From an uncultured Lachnospiraceae bacterium (GTDB lineage Bacteria > Bacillota > Clostridia > Lachnospirales > Lachnospiraceae), in assembly GCA_910588815.1 (NCBI GenBank), contig CAJUQY010000028.1, forward strand, positions 1-37,626: a stretch of 37,626 nucleotides of DNA. The letters run 5' to 3'. This document shows positions 23,101-32,445 of the stretch, in pieces. A program made the position numbers and the translations under genes. The notes below the pieces were generated by a model, which was given only the letters and a program-made list of their open reading frames with translations, was not told the origin of the DNA and made no database searches. Positions within the stretch are counted from its first letter, which is position 1, and each line of letters opens with the position of its first letter.

Positions 23101-24324
23101 TTATACTCTTTCCCTTTTTTCTCCTCTGGTTATCAGCTCGTGGAGGGGTTTCCGCACCTTTTTTCTCGTAAGCTCCACCAGGTTCAGCCTGGTAAAACCA
23201 AGAAGATTCACTCCCACCGGATCACTTTGCAGGGCACAAGCAAAACTTTTCAGAAGCTGCTCCTTATGCTCCTCTTCCTCCATATCAATGAAGTCCACGA
23301 TGATAATTCCCGACAGGTTTCGGAGCTTAAGCTGAAGGGCGATCTCCTCAGCTGCTTCCAGATTGATTTTAAGGAAGGTCTCTTCCGATTTTTTCCGTCC
23401 GTCAAATTTTCCGGTATTCACGTCGACGGACACCAAAGCCTCCGTAGGCTCAATGATGAGCGACCCACCGGACTTCAGCCATACCTTTTCCGAAAGGGCT
23501 CTGGAAATGGCCGTTTCCAGGCTGTAAAGCTTGGAAAGTGGATAGGCGTCCTCATAAAACCGGAGAGAGGGGAGCAAACCGGTTTCATTCCGCTCCCTGA
23601 GGACCACTGCTTTTTTCTCCACAAGCTCATACACCGCCCGGTCATCGGTGACCACCTCCGCAAGACTTTCCGTACGGTTATTGAAAACCACGGAGAGGAA
23701 TGCAGGATCCGGTTCATAGAGGAGCGCTCCCGCCATCCGCGTTTTCCAGCATCCAAAAATCCGAGAGGCCTCGGAGACAAGCTCCCGAAACTCCAGGAGG
23801 AGCGCCGCATCCGAAGCCTTTCCTCCGTTGGTCCGCACGATCAGCCCGAAAGGAAAGGAAGCCTCCGTCTCTTTGGCTGCTCCGGAAAGAAGCTCCTTAA
23901 GCTCCTGCTTTTTCTCCCCGTCTTTGATTTTAGAGGAAAAACAGACCCCCCTCTTTCCGGCCATAAGCACCAGATACTGCCCTGTGAAGGTCAGGCAGGT
24001 GGTCGCCACAGGCGCCTTTGTCTTGACTGCATCCTTCCCGATCTGGAACAGAAGGCTGTCTCCTTCCTTGATGGATTTCCCCTCCATCTCCGGGAGGGGA
24101 TACTTTTCCCAGTCCTCCAGGGGATAGAAGCACATCTGACTTTTGCCAAATTCCACAAAGGCCGCCCGAATATTCTTCACGATGCGGCTCACCCGTCCCA
24201 CATAAATCCTCCCGACCAGGGACTTCGTATCTTCCGGTTCCAAAAACAGTCCCGTAATCCGTCCATGTTCCTCTTCGGCCGCAAGAAGAGAGCCGGAGAG
24301 CCTTGTGACGACAACCCGCCTCAT
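23101..24324 (-). CDS. rng: Ribonuclease G/E family endoribonuclease, short form
   Basis: 407 residues from ATG 24324, which overlaps the previous stop as ATGA. Contains an S1-type RNA-binding region (about 36-115, SLVGRIYVGRVSRIVKNIRAAFVEFG) and the catalytic aspartates in ALVSVDVNTGKF (Asp301) and IIIVDFIDM (Asp344). These coordinate the metal that cuts single-stranded RNA during rRNA processing and mRNA decay. It ends soon after LVELTRKKVRKPL, so the CPxCxG zinc-link and small domain of E. coli-type RNase G/E are absent. The catalytic core is intact; tetramer assembly may differ. It lies in the TIGR03960-TIGR03936-rng unit. Confidence 0.88.
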   Translation of the reverse strand: MRRVVVTRLSGSLLAAEEEHGRITGLFLEPEDTKSLVGRIYVGRVSRIVKNIRAAFVEFGKSQMCFYPLEDWEKYPLPEMEGKSIKEGDSLLFQIGKDAVKTKAPVATTCLTFTGQYLVLMAGKRGVCFSSKIKDGEKKQELKELLSGAAKETEASFPFGLIVRTNGGKASDAALLLEFRELVSEASRIFGCWKTRMAGALLYEPDPAFLSVVFNNRTESLAEVVTDDRAVYELVEKKAVVLRERNETGLLPSLRFYEDAYPLSKLYSLETAISRALSEKVWLKSGGSLIIEPTEALVSVDVNTGKFDGRKKSEETFLKINLEAAEEIALQLKLRNLSGIIIVDFIDMEEEEHKEQLLKSFACALQSDPVGVNLLGFTRLNLVELTRKKVRKPLHELITRGEKRERV

Positions 24325-25019
24325 AAAATCTCCTCCCCGAAAGCGGAAAGAGGGAGCAGGCGGCCCTCTTCCCTCCCGCCTTCCCTGGCATAAAGCTCCA
24401 GACGGTGGATCAGAAAGCAATCCGGCTCGTATTCTTTTCCCATATGCCCAAACCACGCCTCAAGAAGAAGCTCCGGCTTCAGATTGTCGGCACTTCCTGA
24501 CGCCAGCTTCACGAAAAGCCCCTCGTCCTCCATCCGCCATTCATAAATAAAGGGACGGATGTCCACTTCTTTTTCGCTTTTTTTTGTTTTTTTCCATACA
24601 GGAATGGATTCCCGGGAGAAAAATCCCTCCGCCGTCTCTTTTAAATCCTCCAGGAGCCTGCGCTCCGGCACAAGAATGTAATCGGCGGCCGCCACGCTTG
24701 CCATGGCCGCCTTCGCCTGATCCGGAAGCTTTATGAAAGCCAGGACTTCCATACCTTCCGCCATCACTTCGTTCATCCGCTTCACCATGGACACAGAAGA
24801 TCCGGAAGAATGGACTTCCATATCCAGATATTCTCCCTCGCTGGTAAGGCCCAGCCCCAGAGGTGACGCAAAGGACATCAGCTGATGGGGGCTGAACCCG
24901 GCAGAATAAGCGATATCCACGCCTGCCCTCCGGTTGGCCTTCTGAAAATAACGCATCACATCCAGATGCCCGATATACCTCATGATCCCTGTCTTTTTGA
25001 ATTTAATCCTGATCTTCAA
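24321..25019 (-). CDS. TIGR03936 family radical-SAM-associated protein (DUF2344)
   Basis: 232 residues. Starts MKIRIKFKKTGIMRYIGHLD with FQKANRRAGVDIAYSAGFSPHQLMSFASPLGLG, the hallmark of this family. It is usually encoded next to, or fused with, the TIGR03960 radical SAM protein. Its frame overlaps that gene by 17 bases and the rng start by 4 bases, so all three are translationally coupled. Function not established; the constant pairing suggests an RNA or ribosome modification partner (inference). Confidence 0.9.
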   Translation of the reverse strand: MKIRIKFKKTGIMRYIGHLDVMRYFQKANRRAGVDIAYSAGFSPHQLMSFASPLGLGLTSEGEYLDMEVHSSGSSVSMVKRMNEVMAEGMEVLAFIKLPDQAKAAMASVAAADYILVPERRLLEDLKETAEGFFSRESIPVWKKTKKSEKEVDIRPFIYEWRMEDEGLFVKLASGSADNLKPELLLEAWFGHMGKEYEPDCFLIHRLELYAREGGREEGRLLPLSAFGEEIL

Positions 25020-26937
25020 AGCACACGCCCCCTCCGAATTTTCTCACGCCGCAGCCCTGGCAGGCCGCCCGGCAATTGGGCGTCACGGCCCCTTCCATGG
25101 CCCGCTTCCACTCCCGTTTTAAAAACTCTTTTGTGACTCCCGTGTCGATAAAATCCCAGGGCAGAAGCTCGTCCAGGGACCGCTCCCTGAGGTTATAAAA
25201 TGCAGGATCCACGCCTGCCGCGCAAAAAGCGGCCATCCATTTGTCATTGTCAAAACATTCCGACCAGGAATCAAACAGACACCCTCTCCGGTAGGCTTCC
25301 AGGATCACCCGGCTCACCCGCCTGTCTCCCCTGGCGAGCACCCCTTCCAAAACGGAGACGTCCGCTTCATGCCAGTTATAGCGAAGGCTCTTGTGGTTCA
25401 GCTGCCGCTTCATGGCCTCGTTTACCGTGCGGGCCTTGTCCAGATATTCTTCTTTCGTAAACATGGAAGCCCACTGCAGGGGAGTGAAAGGCTTAGGAAT
25501 AAAGAAGGAAGTGCTGGAATTCACCTGTACCCGGCCCCTCCTGTCTTCTTTGGGCACCGTCTCATAGTACACTCTGGCCACCTCGTTGGCCAGGGCAGCA
25601 ATCCCCTCGATGTCCTCCTCCCGCTCCGTGGGAAGCCCCAGCATAAAATATAGCTTCACTTTATTCCAGCCGCCCCTGAATGCCTCCGCGGCTCCGGAAA
25701 GGATCACTTCCTCCGTGAGCCCCTTGTTGATCACATCCCGCATTCTCTGGCTCCCCGCCTCCGGCGCAAAGGTCAGACTGCTTTTTTTCACGTCCTGCAC
25801 CCGGCTCATGACATCCAGGGAAAAGGCGTCGATCCTGAGGGATGGCAGAGAAATGTTCACATCCTTCTCCCCGAACCGCCCGATCAGGAAATACACCAGC
25901 TCCTTTAAATGCGTGTAATCACTGGAACTCAAGGAGCTCAAAGAAATCTCGTCATGGCCGGTGCTCTCCAAAATCTTCACGGCATATGCCTTTAAATCCT
26001 CAAGGTCCCGCTCTCTCACCGGCCGGTAAACCATCCCTGCCTGACAGAAACGGCAGCCCCTTATGCATCCTCTCTGGATTTCCAGCACCACCCGGTCCTG
26101 GGTGGCTTTTAAATAAGGGACTACCGGCTTTTCCGGATAAAAAGTATCCCGCATGTCCACCACCAGCTGTTTGACCACCCGTTCCGGCGCACAGGGGTCT
26201 GTCGGCTTCATGGACTTTAACGTCCCGTCTTCCTGATACTCCACCTCATAAAAAGCCGGCACATAGATTCCGGGAATCCCGGCCGCCTGCTTCAAAAAGG
26301 CCTGACGGCCATCTCCCGCCGCCCGCACTTTCTTATATAAATCAATCAGATCGTAATAGACGGTTTCCCCTTCCCCGATATAAAACAGATCGAAAAATTC
26401 CGCGACCGGCTCCGGATTATAAACGCAGGGACCGCCGCCGATGACGATGGGGCAGTCTTCGCCCCGCTCCGCCGAAAAAAGAGGAATCCCGGACAGCTCC
26501 AGGATCTGCAGAATGTTGGTATAGCACATCTCATACTGTATGGTTATCCCGAGAAAATCCATTTCTCTCACCGGGGTCTGGCTCTCCAGGGTAAACAACG
26601 GAATGTTCTGTTCTCTGAGAACCCTGTCCATGTCCAGCCAGGGAGAATAAACCCTCTCGCACCAGATATCCTCCCTGCGGTTAAACATGTCGTAAAGGAT
26701 CTGAATTCCCAGATGGGACATTCCGATCTCATACACGTCGGGAAAACACATGGCAAAGCGTACTTCCACTTTGGAAAAATCCTTCATGACAGCGTTCACC
26801 TCGCCGCCGATATAGCGGGCAGGCTTCTCCACACTCATCAAAATTTTATGGTTTAATGCCAGCTTTCTCTCTTTTTTATCAAGATTATCGTGCGCATTGT
26901 ACGATGGCCCTGACACCTTTTTGTCTTGTGATTCCAC
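25003..26937 (-). CDS. TIGR03960 family B12-binding-domain radical SAM protein
   Basis: 644 residues. An N-terminal region (VEKPARYIGGEVNAVMKD, FPDVYEIGMSHLGIQILYD) resembles a B12-binding fold. The radical SAM core carries the cluster motif CIRGCRFCQAG at about residue 295, with LSLPSLRIDAFS and SLTFAPEAGSQRMRDVINK further on. The C-terminal region holds CQGCG and other cysteines (PNCRAACQGCGVRKFGGG). The start is a GTG at 26937 preceded by AAAGGAGG at ideal spacing. Head gene of the three-gene unit. The substrate is unknown in the literature I know; the link to RNase G hints at RNA metabolism. Confidence 0.9.
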   Translation of the reverse strand: MESQDKKVSGPSYNAHDNLDKKERKLALNHKILMSVEKPARYIGGEVNAVMKDFSKVEVRFAMCFPDVYEIGMSHLGIQILYDMFNRREDIWCERVYSPWLDMDRVLREQNIPLFTLESQTPVREMDFLGITIQYEMCYTNILQILELSGIPLFSAERGEDCPIVIGGGPCVYNPEPVAEFFDLFYIGEGETVYYDLIDLYKKVRAAGDGRQAFLKQAAGIPGIYVPAFYEVEYQEDGTLKSMKPTDPCAPERVVKQLVVDMRDTFYPEKPVVPYLKATQDRVVLEIQRGCIRGCRFCQAGMVYRPVRERDLEDLKAYAVKILESTGHDEISLSSLSSSDYTHLKELVYFLIGRFGEKDVNISLPSLRIDAFSLDVMSRVQDVKKSSLTFAPEAGSQRMRDVINKGLTEEVILSGAAEAFRGGWNKVKLYFMLGLPTEREEDIEGIAALANEVARVYYETVPKEDRRGRVQVNSSTSFFIPKPFTPLQWASMFTKEEYLDKARTVNEAMKRQLNHKSLRYNWHEADVSVLEGVLARGDRRVSRVILEAYRRGCLFDSWSECFDNDKWMAAFCAAGVDPAFYNLRERSLDELLPWDFIDTGVTKEFLKREWKRAMEGAVTPNCRAACQGCGVRKFGGGVCFEDQD

Positions 26938-26999
26938 GGTATCCTCCTTTCGGGCATTTGATTTTTAATTACTTTAGAGACCCCATGGGAAATCTCCGT

Positions 27000-29336
27000 T
27001 TAACATATGGTCGGGTTTACTATCTCCTGAAGAAGTTCCAGCATCTTGGAAACATTGATGGGTTTCGCAATATGGCCATTCATCCCGGCTTCCATCGCCG
27101 CTTTTTTATCTTCATCAAATGCATTCGCTGTCATGGCAATAATCGGAATACCGGCAATGTCCGGATTATCCAGCGCCCGAATCTGTTTTGTCGCTTCATA
27201 GCCATCCATAACCGGCATCTGGATATCCATCAGAATCAGATCATACCGGCCGCGCTCCGCTTCTCTCATCCGTTCTACCGCAACGGCGCCGTCATCCGCC
27301 ACATCTACGGCAAAGCCGACTTCCTGAAGGATTTCCACCGCGATCTCCTGGTTCAGTTCATTGTCCTCCACCAAAAGAAGCCTTTTTCCGCGGAAGAAAA
27401 ACTCTTCCCGCAAAGCTTCTTCCGATTTTTCGGCTGCAAACGGCGATTCCAGTATCTCTCTGAGCTCCGATAAGAAGATTGGTTTGGAACAGAAAGCCGT
27501 AACGCCCGCGGTTCTTGCCTCTTCTTCAATATCCGACCAATCATAGGCAGTCAGAATGATAATGGGCGTTTCCTCCCCGATCAGCCCCCGGATCCGCCTC
27601 ACCACCTCGACTCCATTCATATCCGGTATGAGCCAGTCTATAATATACACAGCATATTCGTCATTCTGTTCCCCGGCGAGCTTTACTCGAAGCACCGCCT
27701 CCTTGCCTGACGTCGTCCAGTCCGGCCGCAAGCCGATGTCAGCCAGCATCTTAGTCACACTGGAACAGGTATTAAAATCATCGTCTACCACAAGAACCCG
27801 CAGCCCCTGCAGCTCAGGAATCGTTTTCGTCCTTACCGGCCCGGAACAGGTCTTAAACTGCAAGGATACCGTAAAAGTGGTTCCTTTTCCCACTTCACTT
27901 TCCACCGAGATGGCGCCGCCCATCATATCTACAATGTTCCTGGTGATCGCCATGCCAAGGCCGGTTCCCTGTATTCCGCTGACTGTACTTGTCCGCTCAC
28001 GTTCAAAGGGATCAAAAACATGTTTTAAAAATTCCCGGCTCATTCCGATTCCCGTATCTTTTACCTGAAATTCATAATCAGCATAGCCCTCCAGCGCATT
28101 TTTCTTTTGCAGAATCCGTACACTTACCATACCGCCCGGTTTTGTAAACTTCATGGCATTGCTTAACAGATTCAGCAAAACCTGATTCAATCTGAGTTTG
28201 TCGCACAAAACATGTTCGTTTACCACATCCACCGTATCAATATAGAAATCCAGCTGCTTTGACATGATATCTGCCTGTACAATGGTCTTTAAGTCGTGCA
28301 GGATCTCCGGGAGAGAACTCTCCTTCTCCTCAATTTTTACCTTTCCGCTTTCAATACGGCTCATATCCAGCACGTCATTGATCAGACTCAGAAGATGATT
28401 ACTGGAAGCGGCAATCTTTGTCAGATAACTCTGCACCTGCTCCGTATTGTCAATGTGCGCGGCGGCAAGTGATGTAAAGCCTATGATAGCATTCATAGGG
28501 GTCCGAATATCATGGGACATATTGTTGAGGAAGGTGGTTTTCGCCCGGTTGGCATGCTGCGCCGCAGCCAGCGCGTCCTCAAGATCTACCCTCTGCGCTT
28601 CCAGCTGTGCCTCCATCCTCTTTTCGTCATCAATATCTATAAAAAAACCGACAAAAGTAATCGGAGAACCATCCTTTCTCCTTGACAGCCGGCCGGCTGC
28701 ATGGAACCATCTCCACCCCGCATTCCTGGTGAGAAGGCGGTATTTTACATCGTAGGTCTTCTGGCCTGTGTAATCCCTCACCGTATCCCAATACTCTTTC
28801 ATCACATATGCTTTATCCTCTTCATGCAGCAGATTCGACCAGGAATCCAGCCTGTTTGGAAAATCCGTTTCACTCTCGTATCCCAACATGTTCCGGAACA
28901 CGTCGGTCCAGATACAGGAAATGATCTCTCCGTGCTCGTCAAACTCCATGCTCCACGGACCAGAGCCTAAAGCCGCCTGAATATTTTCCATCGCAATCCG
29001 TTCCCGCTCGATCTGGGCAAGCGCCGCCCTGATCCGGTCCTTGTCCGTCTTTTCCTGACTCAGAAGAATCCTTGTATTTCTCCTGGACTGATGGATCAGT
29101 ATCAGAAAAATCAGAAGCACCGCAATTGCCAAGACGACACTCTGAACCAAAGACCAGCTTAAAGCCCCCGGAGATTCTATCCCTATCTTTTCCAATATGT
29201 AAACAGCCCGGCCTGTACCTGTTTTCGCATCTTCTGCCACCCATACTATCGCAATAAGAAGAATCACCACCAGAGCAATTCCGCCTCCTGCGATAAAAAC
29301 ATGGGGCTGCTTTTTCTGCTTTTTTGATTGCATCAT
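27000..29336 (-). CDS. Hybrid sensor histidine kinase with two receiver domains
   Basis: About 778 residues. Two hydrophobic segments near the N-terminus (FIAGGGIALVVILLIAIVWV and SVVLAIAVLLIFLILI) flank a short outer loop of about 35 residues. A coiled linker, a PAS domain (about 125-240, with GWRWFHAAGRLSRRKDG) and HisKA with phosphoacceptor His (NNMSHDIRTPMNA) follow. The ATPase domain shows LLNLLSNAMKF, DTGIGM and GTGLGMAI. Two receiver domains follow: VLVVDDD..YIIDW and LLLVEDN..LILMDIQMPVMDG. No DNA-binding output or partner regulator is adjacent. Signal unknown. GGAGG precedes two consecutive ATGs (29336 and 29333); either could be used. ATG 29357 lacks a ribosome site. Confidence 0.92.
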   Translation of the reverse strand: MMQSKKQKKQPHVFIAGGGIALVVILLIAIVWVAEDAKTGTGRAVYILEKIGIESPGALSWSLVQSVVLAIAVLLIFLILIHQSRRNTRILLSQEKTDKDRIRAALAQIERERIAMENIQAALGSGPWSMEFDEHGEIISCIWTDVFRNMLGYESETDFPNRLDSWSNLLHEEDKAYVMKEYWDTVRDYTGQKTYDVKYRLLTRNAGWRWFHAAGRLSRRKDGSPITFVGFFIDIDDEKRMEAQLEAQRVDLEDALAAAQHANRAKTTFLNNMSHDIRTPMNAIIGFTSLAAAHIDNTEQVQSYLTKIAASSNHLLSLINDVLDMSRIESGKVKIEEKESSLPEILHDLKTIVQADIMSKQLDFYIDTVDVVNEHVLCDKLRLNQVLLNLLSNAMKFTKPGGMVSVRILQKKNALEGYADYEFQVKDTGIGMSREFLKHVFDPFERERTSTVSGIQGTGLGMAITRNIVDMMGGAISVESEVGKGTTFTVSLQFKTCSGPVRTKTIPELQGLRVLVVDDDFNTCSSVTKMLADIGLRPDWTTSGKEAVLRVKLAGEQNDEYAVYIIDWLIPDMNGVEVVRRIRGLIGEETPIIILTAYDWSDIEEEARTAGVTAFCSKPIFLSELREILESPFAAEKSEEALREEFFFRGKRLLLVEDNELNQEIAVEILQEVGFAVDVADDGAVAVERMREAERGRYDLILMDIQMPVMDGYEATKQIRALDNPDIAGIPIIAMTANAFDEDKKAAMEAGMNGHIAKPINVSKMLELLQEIVNPTIC

Positions 29337-29420
29337 CTTCCTCCCTCTTTGGTCCATGCCACCCCTCCGGGCGCCACTGATATTTTATCACATCCATATA
29401 CATTTTTCTATTCCCAATTC

Positions 29421-29458
29421 AAAAAAGAGCACGGATGCTTTCTAAAAGCACCAGTGCC
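29421..29458 (-). terminator. Intrinsic terminator upstream of the sensor kinase
   Basis: On the minus strand a stem GGCAC..TGCTTT / AAAGCA..GTGC with two internal mismatches is followed directly by TTTTTT (29426-29421). It stops transcription coming from the IS remnant and sugar operon before the kinase gene. Confidence 0.7.
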
Positions 29459-29482
29459 GCTATTTATTCCATCACTTTGAAT

Positions 29483-29502
29483 TGTACCCCTTGTCAAGGA
29501 CA
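29483..29502. repeat. Probable terminal inverted repeat of an IS3-type element
   Basis: TGTACCCCTTGTCAAGGACA has the look of IS3-family ends in Clostridia. It lies just past the 3' side of the transposase remnant. No matching inverted end was found on the other side (29905-29960), so the element is one-ended. Confidence 0.45.
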
Positions 29503-29512
29503 TTTTTGGTTT

Positions 29513-29905
29513 TTAGTATCCGTCATTATGGACACACACCACATTTTGTACCGCATAATTGGACATTTCGTTTTTATTGCAGTTTTGGCGCCCTATCATT
29601 TGTAGTTTGTTTGTGGCATAATATGCCAAGGTACCGGCAGCTTCCGCCGGCTCGGAATCCGGCAGTACAGAACTGGTAGCATTCGTTTGGTGACAGCTTT
29701 GCAAGGCGCCGTTGTTCGGAAGATAGGTGATGTCCGTAAGCAGCGCACCTACTTCCTGATCGTTCTGGCCGAGGAAATTTTTTAAACTCCATCTCCTGCC
29801 TGGGGTATTGGACTTCGTTCTGGAGCTGCCTGACAGTCTCCTCTGTAGTTGCGCAGGGGATGCCGGCGGATGAAGAGTTGGACGATTTATCCATCGATGA
29901 TGCAA
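29513..29905 (-). pseudogene. Internally deleted IS3-family transposase remnant
   Basis: Two minus-strand frames hold pieces of an IS3 transposase. One has an OrfA-like C-terminal coiled coil (EETVRQLQNEVQYPRQEMEF). The other contains ALLTDITYLPNNG, matching the first-Asp region (TDITYLP) of the OrfB DDE catalytic core. Only a few dozen residues separate them, so the OrfA end, the OrfB N-terminal domain and the later DDE parts are deleted or shifted out of frame. Codon use and composition differ from neighbours. Not functional. It marks an old insertion between the sugar operon and the kinase gene. Confidence 0.6.
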
Positions 29906-29932
29906 GCTTGATCCTTATGTCCCAATGAACGC

Positions 29933-29968
29933 GGAAAGAAGATGGCTGACCACAACCATCTTCTTTCC
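29933..29968 (-). terminator. Hairpin at the end of the sugar operon
   Basis: GGAAAGAAGATGG (29933-29945) and CCATCTTCTTTCC (29956-29968) form a perfect 13-bp stem with a 10-nt loop, 36 bases past the ulaE-like stop. No T-run follows on the minus strand. Confidence 0.65.
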
Positions 29969-30003
29969 CGTCACCTGTTATGCCGCAACATGTTTACGCA
30001 TGA

Positions 30004-30873
30004 TTATATGACCTCGTAGCCTCCCTTTGCCATCTGATCCAGGACAAACTCCCTGGCCTCCTTAATCTCTGCCACGGCCTCTTCCATGGTGTAGGCCCGC
30101 TTCGTATCCGCCCACATCTCCACCATGAACCGGCCGGCATAGCCCAGGTCGTGAAGCTTCTTAAACAGATCCGCAAAACGAACCGTTCCCGTTCCGAAGG
30201 GGACACACTTGAAAGTCCCGGGCTTCGTCTCCTTCACATGGACAGCCACGATCTCCGGAAGACCCAGCTCCAGCTCGCTCTCCGGATCCCCGGAAAACTG
30301 GGTCAGATTGCCCATATCCGGATAGATCTTAAAGTAAGGGGAAGGGATCTCCCGAAGATAATGGGTGGCCCTAAGGATGGTGCCCACAAAAGCCGTATCC
30401 ATAATCTCCATGGCAAGGATCACCCCGGCCTTCGCCGCCATCTCCACGGAGTCTTTCATCCCCTGCAAAAAGAGCGCCTTCGTCTCCTCGTCGGAATCCT
30501 CATAATACACGTCATAGGTCGCAAGCTGAATACAGCCCACGCCAAGCGCCCTGGCAAGGAGGATCCCCTTCTCCATCACCTCATAGGCCCGCTTCCTCGT
30601 CTCAGGATTTTTGCTCCCGAAAGGGAAACGTCTGTGGGCGCTTAAGCACATGCTGGGGAAGGTGATGCCGGTCTCGTCCATCAGATCCCGCAGCTCCCTT
30701 ATGGTTTTCTGATCCCAGTCCAGGCGGGCCAGACGCTCGTCGGATTCATCCACGGAAATTTCAATGAAATCAAAGCCGGCCTCCTTTGCCGCCAGCATCT
30801 TCTCCCGCCAGGTAAAGCTGCCAGGAAGAGCCTTTTCGTAAATGCCCAAAGGGGTCTTATGCAGACTATACAT
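30004..30873 (-). CDS. ulaE: L-xylulose-5-phosphate 3-epimerase (UlaE/SgbU family)
   Basis: 289 residues, a TIM-barrel metal-dependent epimerase converting L-xylulose-5-P to L-ribulose-5-P. The sequence closely follows E. coli UlaE/SgbU: PLGIYEKALPGSFTW, FDFIEISVDESDERLARLDW, MCLSAHRRFPFGS, IQLATYDVYY, LAMEIMDTAFVG, YPDMGNLTQF, IVAVHVKETKPGTFK, FMVEMWAD. The metal ligands Glu, Asp, His and Glu lie in these blocks. It overlaps the kinase gene by 8 bases and has GGAGAG upstream. Its product is the AraD substrate (araD at 6922-7611). Confidence 0.92.
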   Translation of the reverse strand: MYSLHKTPLGIYEKALPGSFTWREKMLAAKEAGFDFIEISVDESDERLARLDWDQKTIRELRDLMDETGITFPSMCLSAHRRFPFGSKNPETRKRAYEVMEKGILLARALGVGCIQLATYDVYYEDSDEETKALFLQGMKDSVEMAAKAGVILAMEIMDTAFVGTILRATHYLREIPSPYFKIYPDMGNLTQFSGDPESELELGLPEIVAVHVKETKPGTFKCVPFGTGTVRFADLFKKLHDLGYAGRFMVEMWADTKRAYTMEEAVAEIKEAREFVLDQMAKGGYEVI

Positions 30874-32398
30874 CGCTCTCTCCTTTTCCGTTCAGATCTT
30901 CCCACACGCCGGACAGGGCGCCTACCACCTTCCGATACAGGCCGTACTTGCGTTCATACACGGCTGCGTATTCCGGGCGCGGCATCACCTTCCTGGACAC
31001 CTGCACCAGTTTTCCGGCCGCGGCCTCGTAGCTTTCAAAGATCCCGGCTCCGATCCCGGCCGCCATGGCCGCCCCCATGATTCCCTGCTCCTCGCAGGAC
31101 ACCGTCTCCACAGGGATCTGGAGCACGTCGGCAAAGATCTGCACCCACACCGGGGAATTGGCGGCTCCGCCCGCCAGGCGGATGGCCTCCGGCGCCTTTC
31201 TGTTTGCCAGAAGCCTCTTCACATGGGTCAGGTGAGAGAACACGATCCCCTCATAAACGGCCCGCAGCATATGCCTCCTGTCATGGAAATCCGTCAGCCC
31301 GATGAAGCTTCCCCTCGCCAGGGCATCCTCATTGGAGCCGTTTAAGAAGGGCAGGAAAATCACGTTGCTGTCCCCCGGCTCGATTGCCTCTACCGCCTCA
31401 TTGGTAAAATCGTAAATGCTCTTCCCCTCTGCCTTAAGAGCCGCCTTTTTCTCCCCGAGAAGCTCGTCGATGAACCACTGCATGTTCCCCGCGGAGGTGG
31501 GGCTGCTCTCCTCGATCAGAAAATAACCGGGGATGCAGAACATGGAATTTAAGGCCACCGTCCCGTTTGTGATAGGGGCTTTCGTGATATATTCATTGAT
31601 GCTCCAGGTGCCGGCGATCATGCACATGGGCGTTTCATCGTAAATGCCGGAGGCGATGCCGCAGGCATCCACGTCGAACATGCCGGCCATGACCGGAGTC
31701 CCGGGCATAAGTCCCGTCTCCTTCGCCGCCTCCTCCGTCACCGCGCCGCAGATCTCGGCGGAAAACTTTAAGGGCGGCAGCTTGTCATAGACCATCTCCA
31801 GTCCAAAGTATTCAAGAAGCTCCTTATCATAGGCGGCCGTCTTTAAATTCACCAGATTCGCCCCGGAAAAATTGGTATATTCCCCGTTTGCAGTCCCGCT
31901 CAGGCAGAACCGGATGTAATCATTGACAGAAAAAACATATTTCGTCTTTTCCAGCACTCCGTCCTCATGGTCGCGGATCCAGGCCAGAAGGCTCACCGGC
32001 TGGCAGGCCAGGATGTCCTGGAAGGACTTCTCATAAACCTTCTTTGCCGTGCCGTCTTCCTTCCACCTCTTCGGATATTCCCAGGCCCTGGTATCGGTGG
32101 ACAAAATCCCCGGATAGGAAGGGCGTCCGTCCTCTCCCACCAGGTACAGCCCCTTCCCGTGGCCGGAAAAGGAGAGCCCCGCAATGTCCGAAGGGGATAC
32201 GCCGCTTTTTTCCACCGCCGCCTTCACCACTTTGGCGTTCTGCCGCCAGAGGGCGTCCATATCCCGCTCCGTAAAGCCGGGCCTTGGCGTCTGATTCTCA
32301 ATGGGCTCTCTGGCCACCGCCACCAGCCCTCCGTTCTCATCCACGATGCCCGCCTTCACAAAGGTTCCCCCGTTGTCAATTCCCATCAGATATTTCAT
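30866..32398 (-). CDS. lyxK: FGGY-family L-xylulokinase
   Basis: 510 residues; an ATP-dependent sugar kinase. It has KYLMGIDNGGTFVKAGIVDENG at the start, SFSGHGKGLYLVGEDG, SAEICGAVTEEAA, the catalytic Asp in GMFDVDACGIA, ESSPTSAGNMQWF, FLPFLNGSNEDA, AVYEGIVFSHLTHVKRL and RLAGGAANSPVWVQ. Block by block this matches E. coli LyxK (YiaP) better than RhaB or XylB. Product L-xylulose-5-P, the substrate of the next gene. The second ATG (32398) is preferred: GGAG lies seven bases upstream, whereas it nearly touches the ATG at 32404. A different ketose kinase specificity remains possible. Confidence 0.85.
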   Translation of the reverse strand: MKYLMGIDNGGTFVKAGIVDENGGLVAVAREPIENQTPRPGFTERDMDALWRQNAKVVKAAVEKSGVSPSDIAGLSFSGHGKGLYLVGEDGRPSYPGILSTDTRAWEYPKRWKEDGTAKKVYEKSFQDILACQPVSLLAWIRDHEDGVLEKTKYVFSVNDYIRFCLSGTANGEYTNFSGANLVNLKTAAYDKELLEYFGLEMVYDKLPPLKFSAEICGAVTEEAAKETGLMPGTPVMAGMFDVDACGIASGIYDETPMCMIAGTWSINEYITKAPITNGTVALNSMFCIPGYFLIEESSPTSAGNMQWFIDELLGEKKAALKAEGKSIYDFTNEAVEAIEPGDSNVIFLPFLNGSNEDALARGSFIGLTDFHDRRHMLRAVYEGIVFSHLTHVKRLLANRKAPEAIRLAGGAANSPVWVQIFADVLQIPVETVSCEEQGIMGAAMAAGIGAGIFESYEAAAGKLVQVSRKVMPRPEYAAVYERKYGLYRKVVGALSGVWEDLNGKGESDV

Positions 32399-32445
32399 CG
32401 CCATTCTCCATTCTTTCTATCAGATCCTTCACGGACACAAACTGT

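Noticed and set aside
23038..24393. A 451-codon + strand frame over rng
   Set aside because: Mirror of the rng coding frame; no domain, and rng has catalytic residues on the other strand.
29933..29968. Fifth copy of the structured intergenic element
   Set aside because: The hairpin contains GGGAAAGAAGATGG, similar to the element's last hairpin, but the GGAAA bulge module and the CTYGATT end are missing. Treated as an ordinary hairpin.
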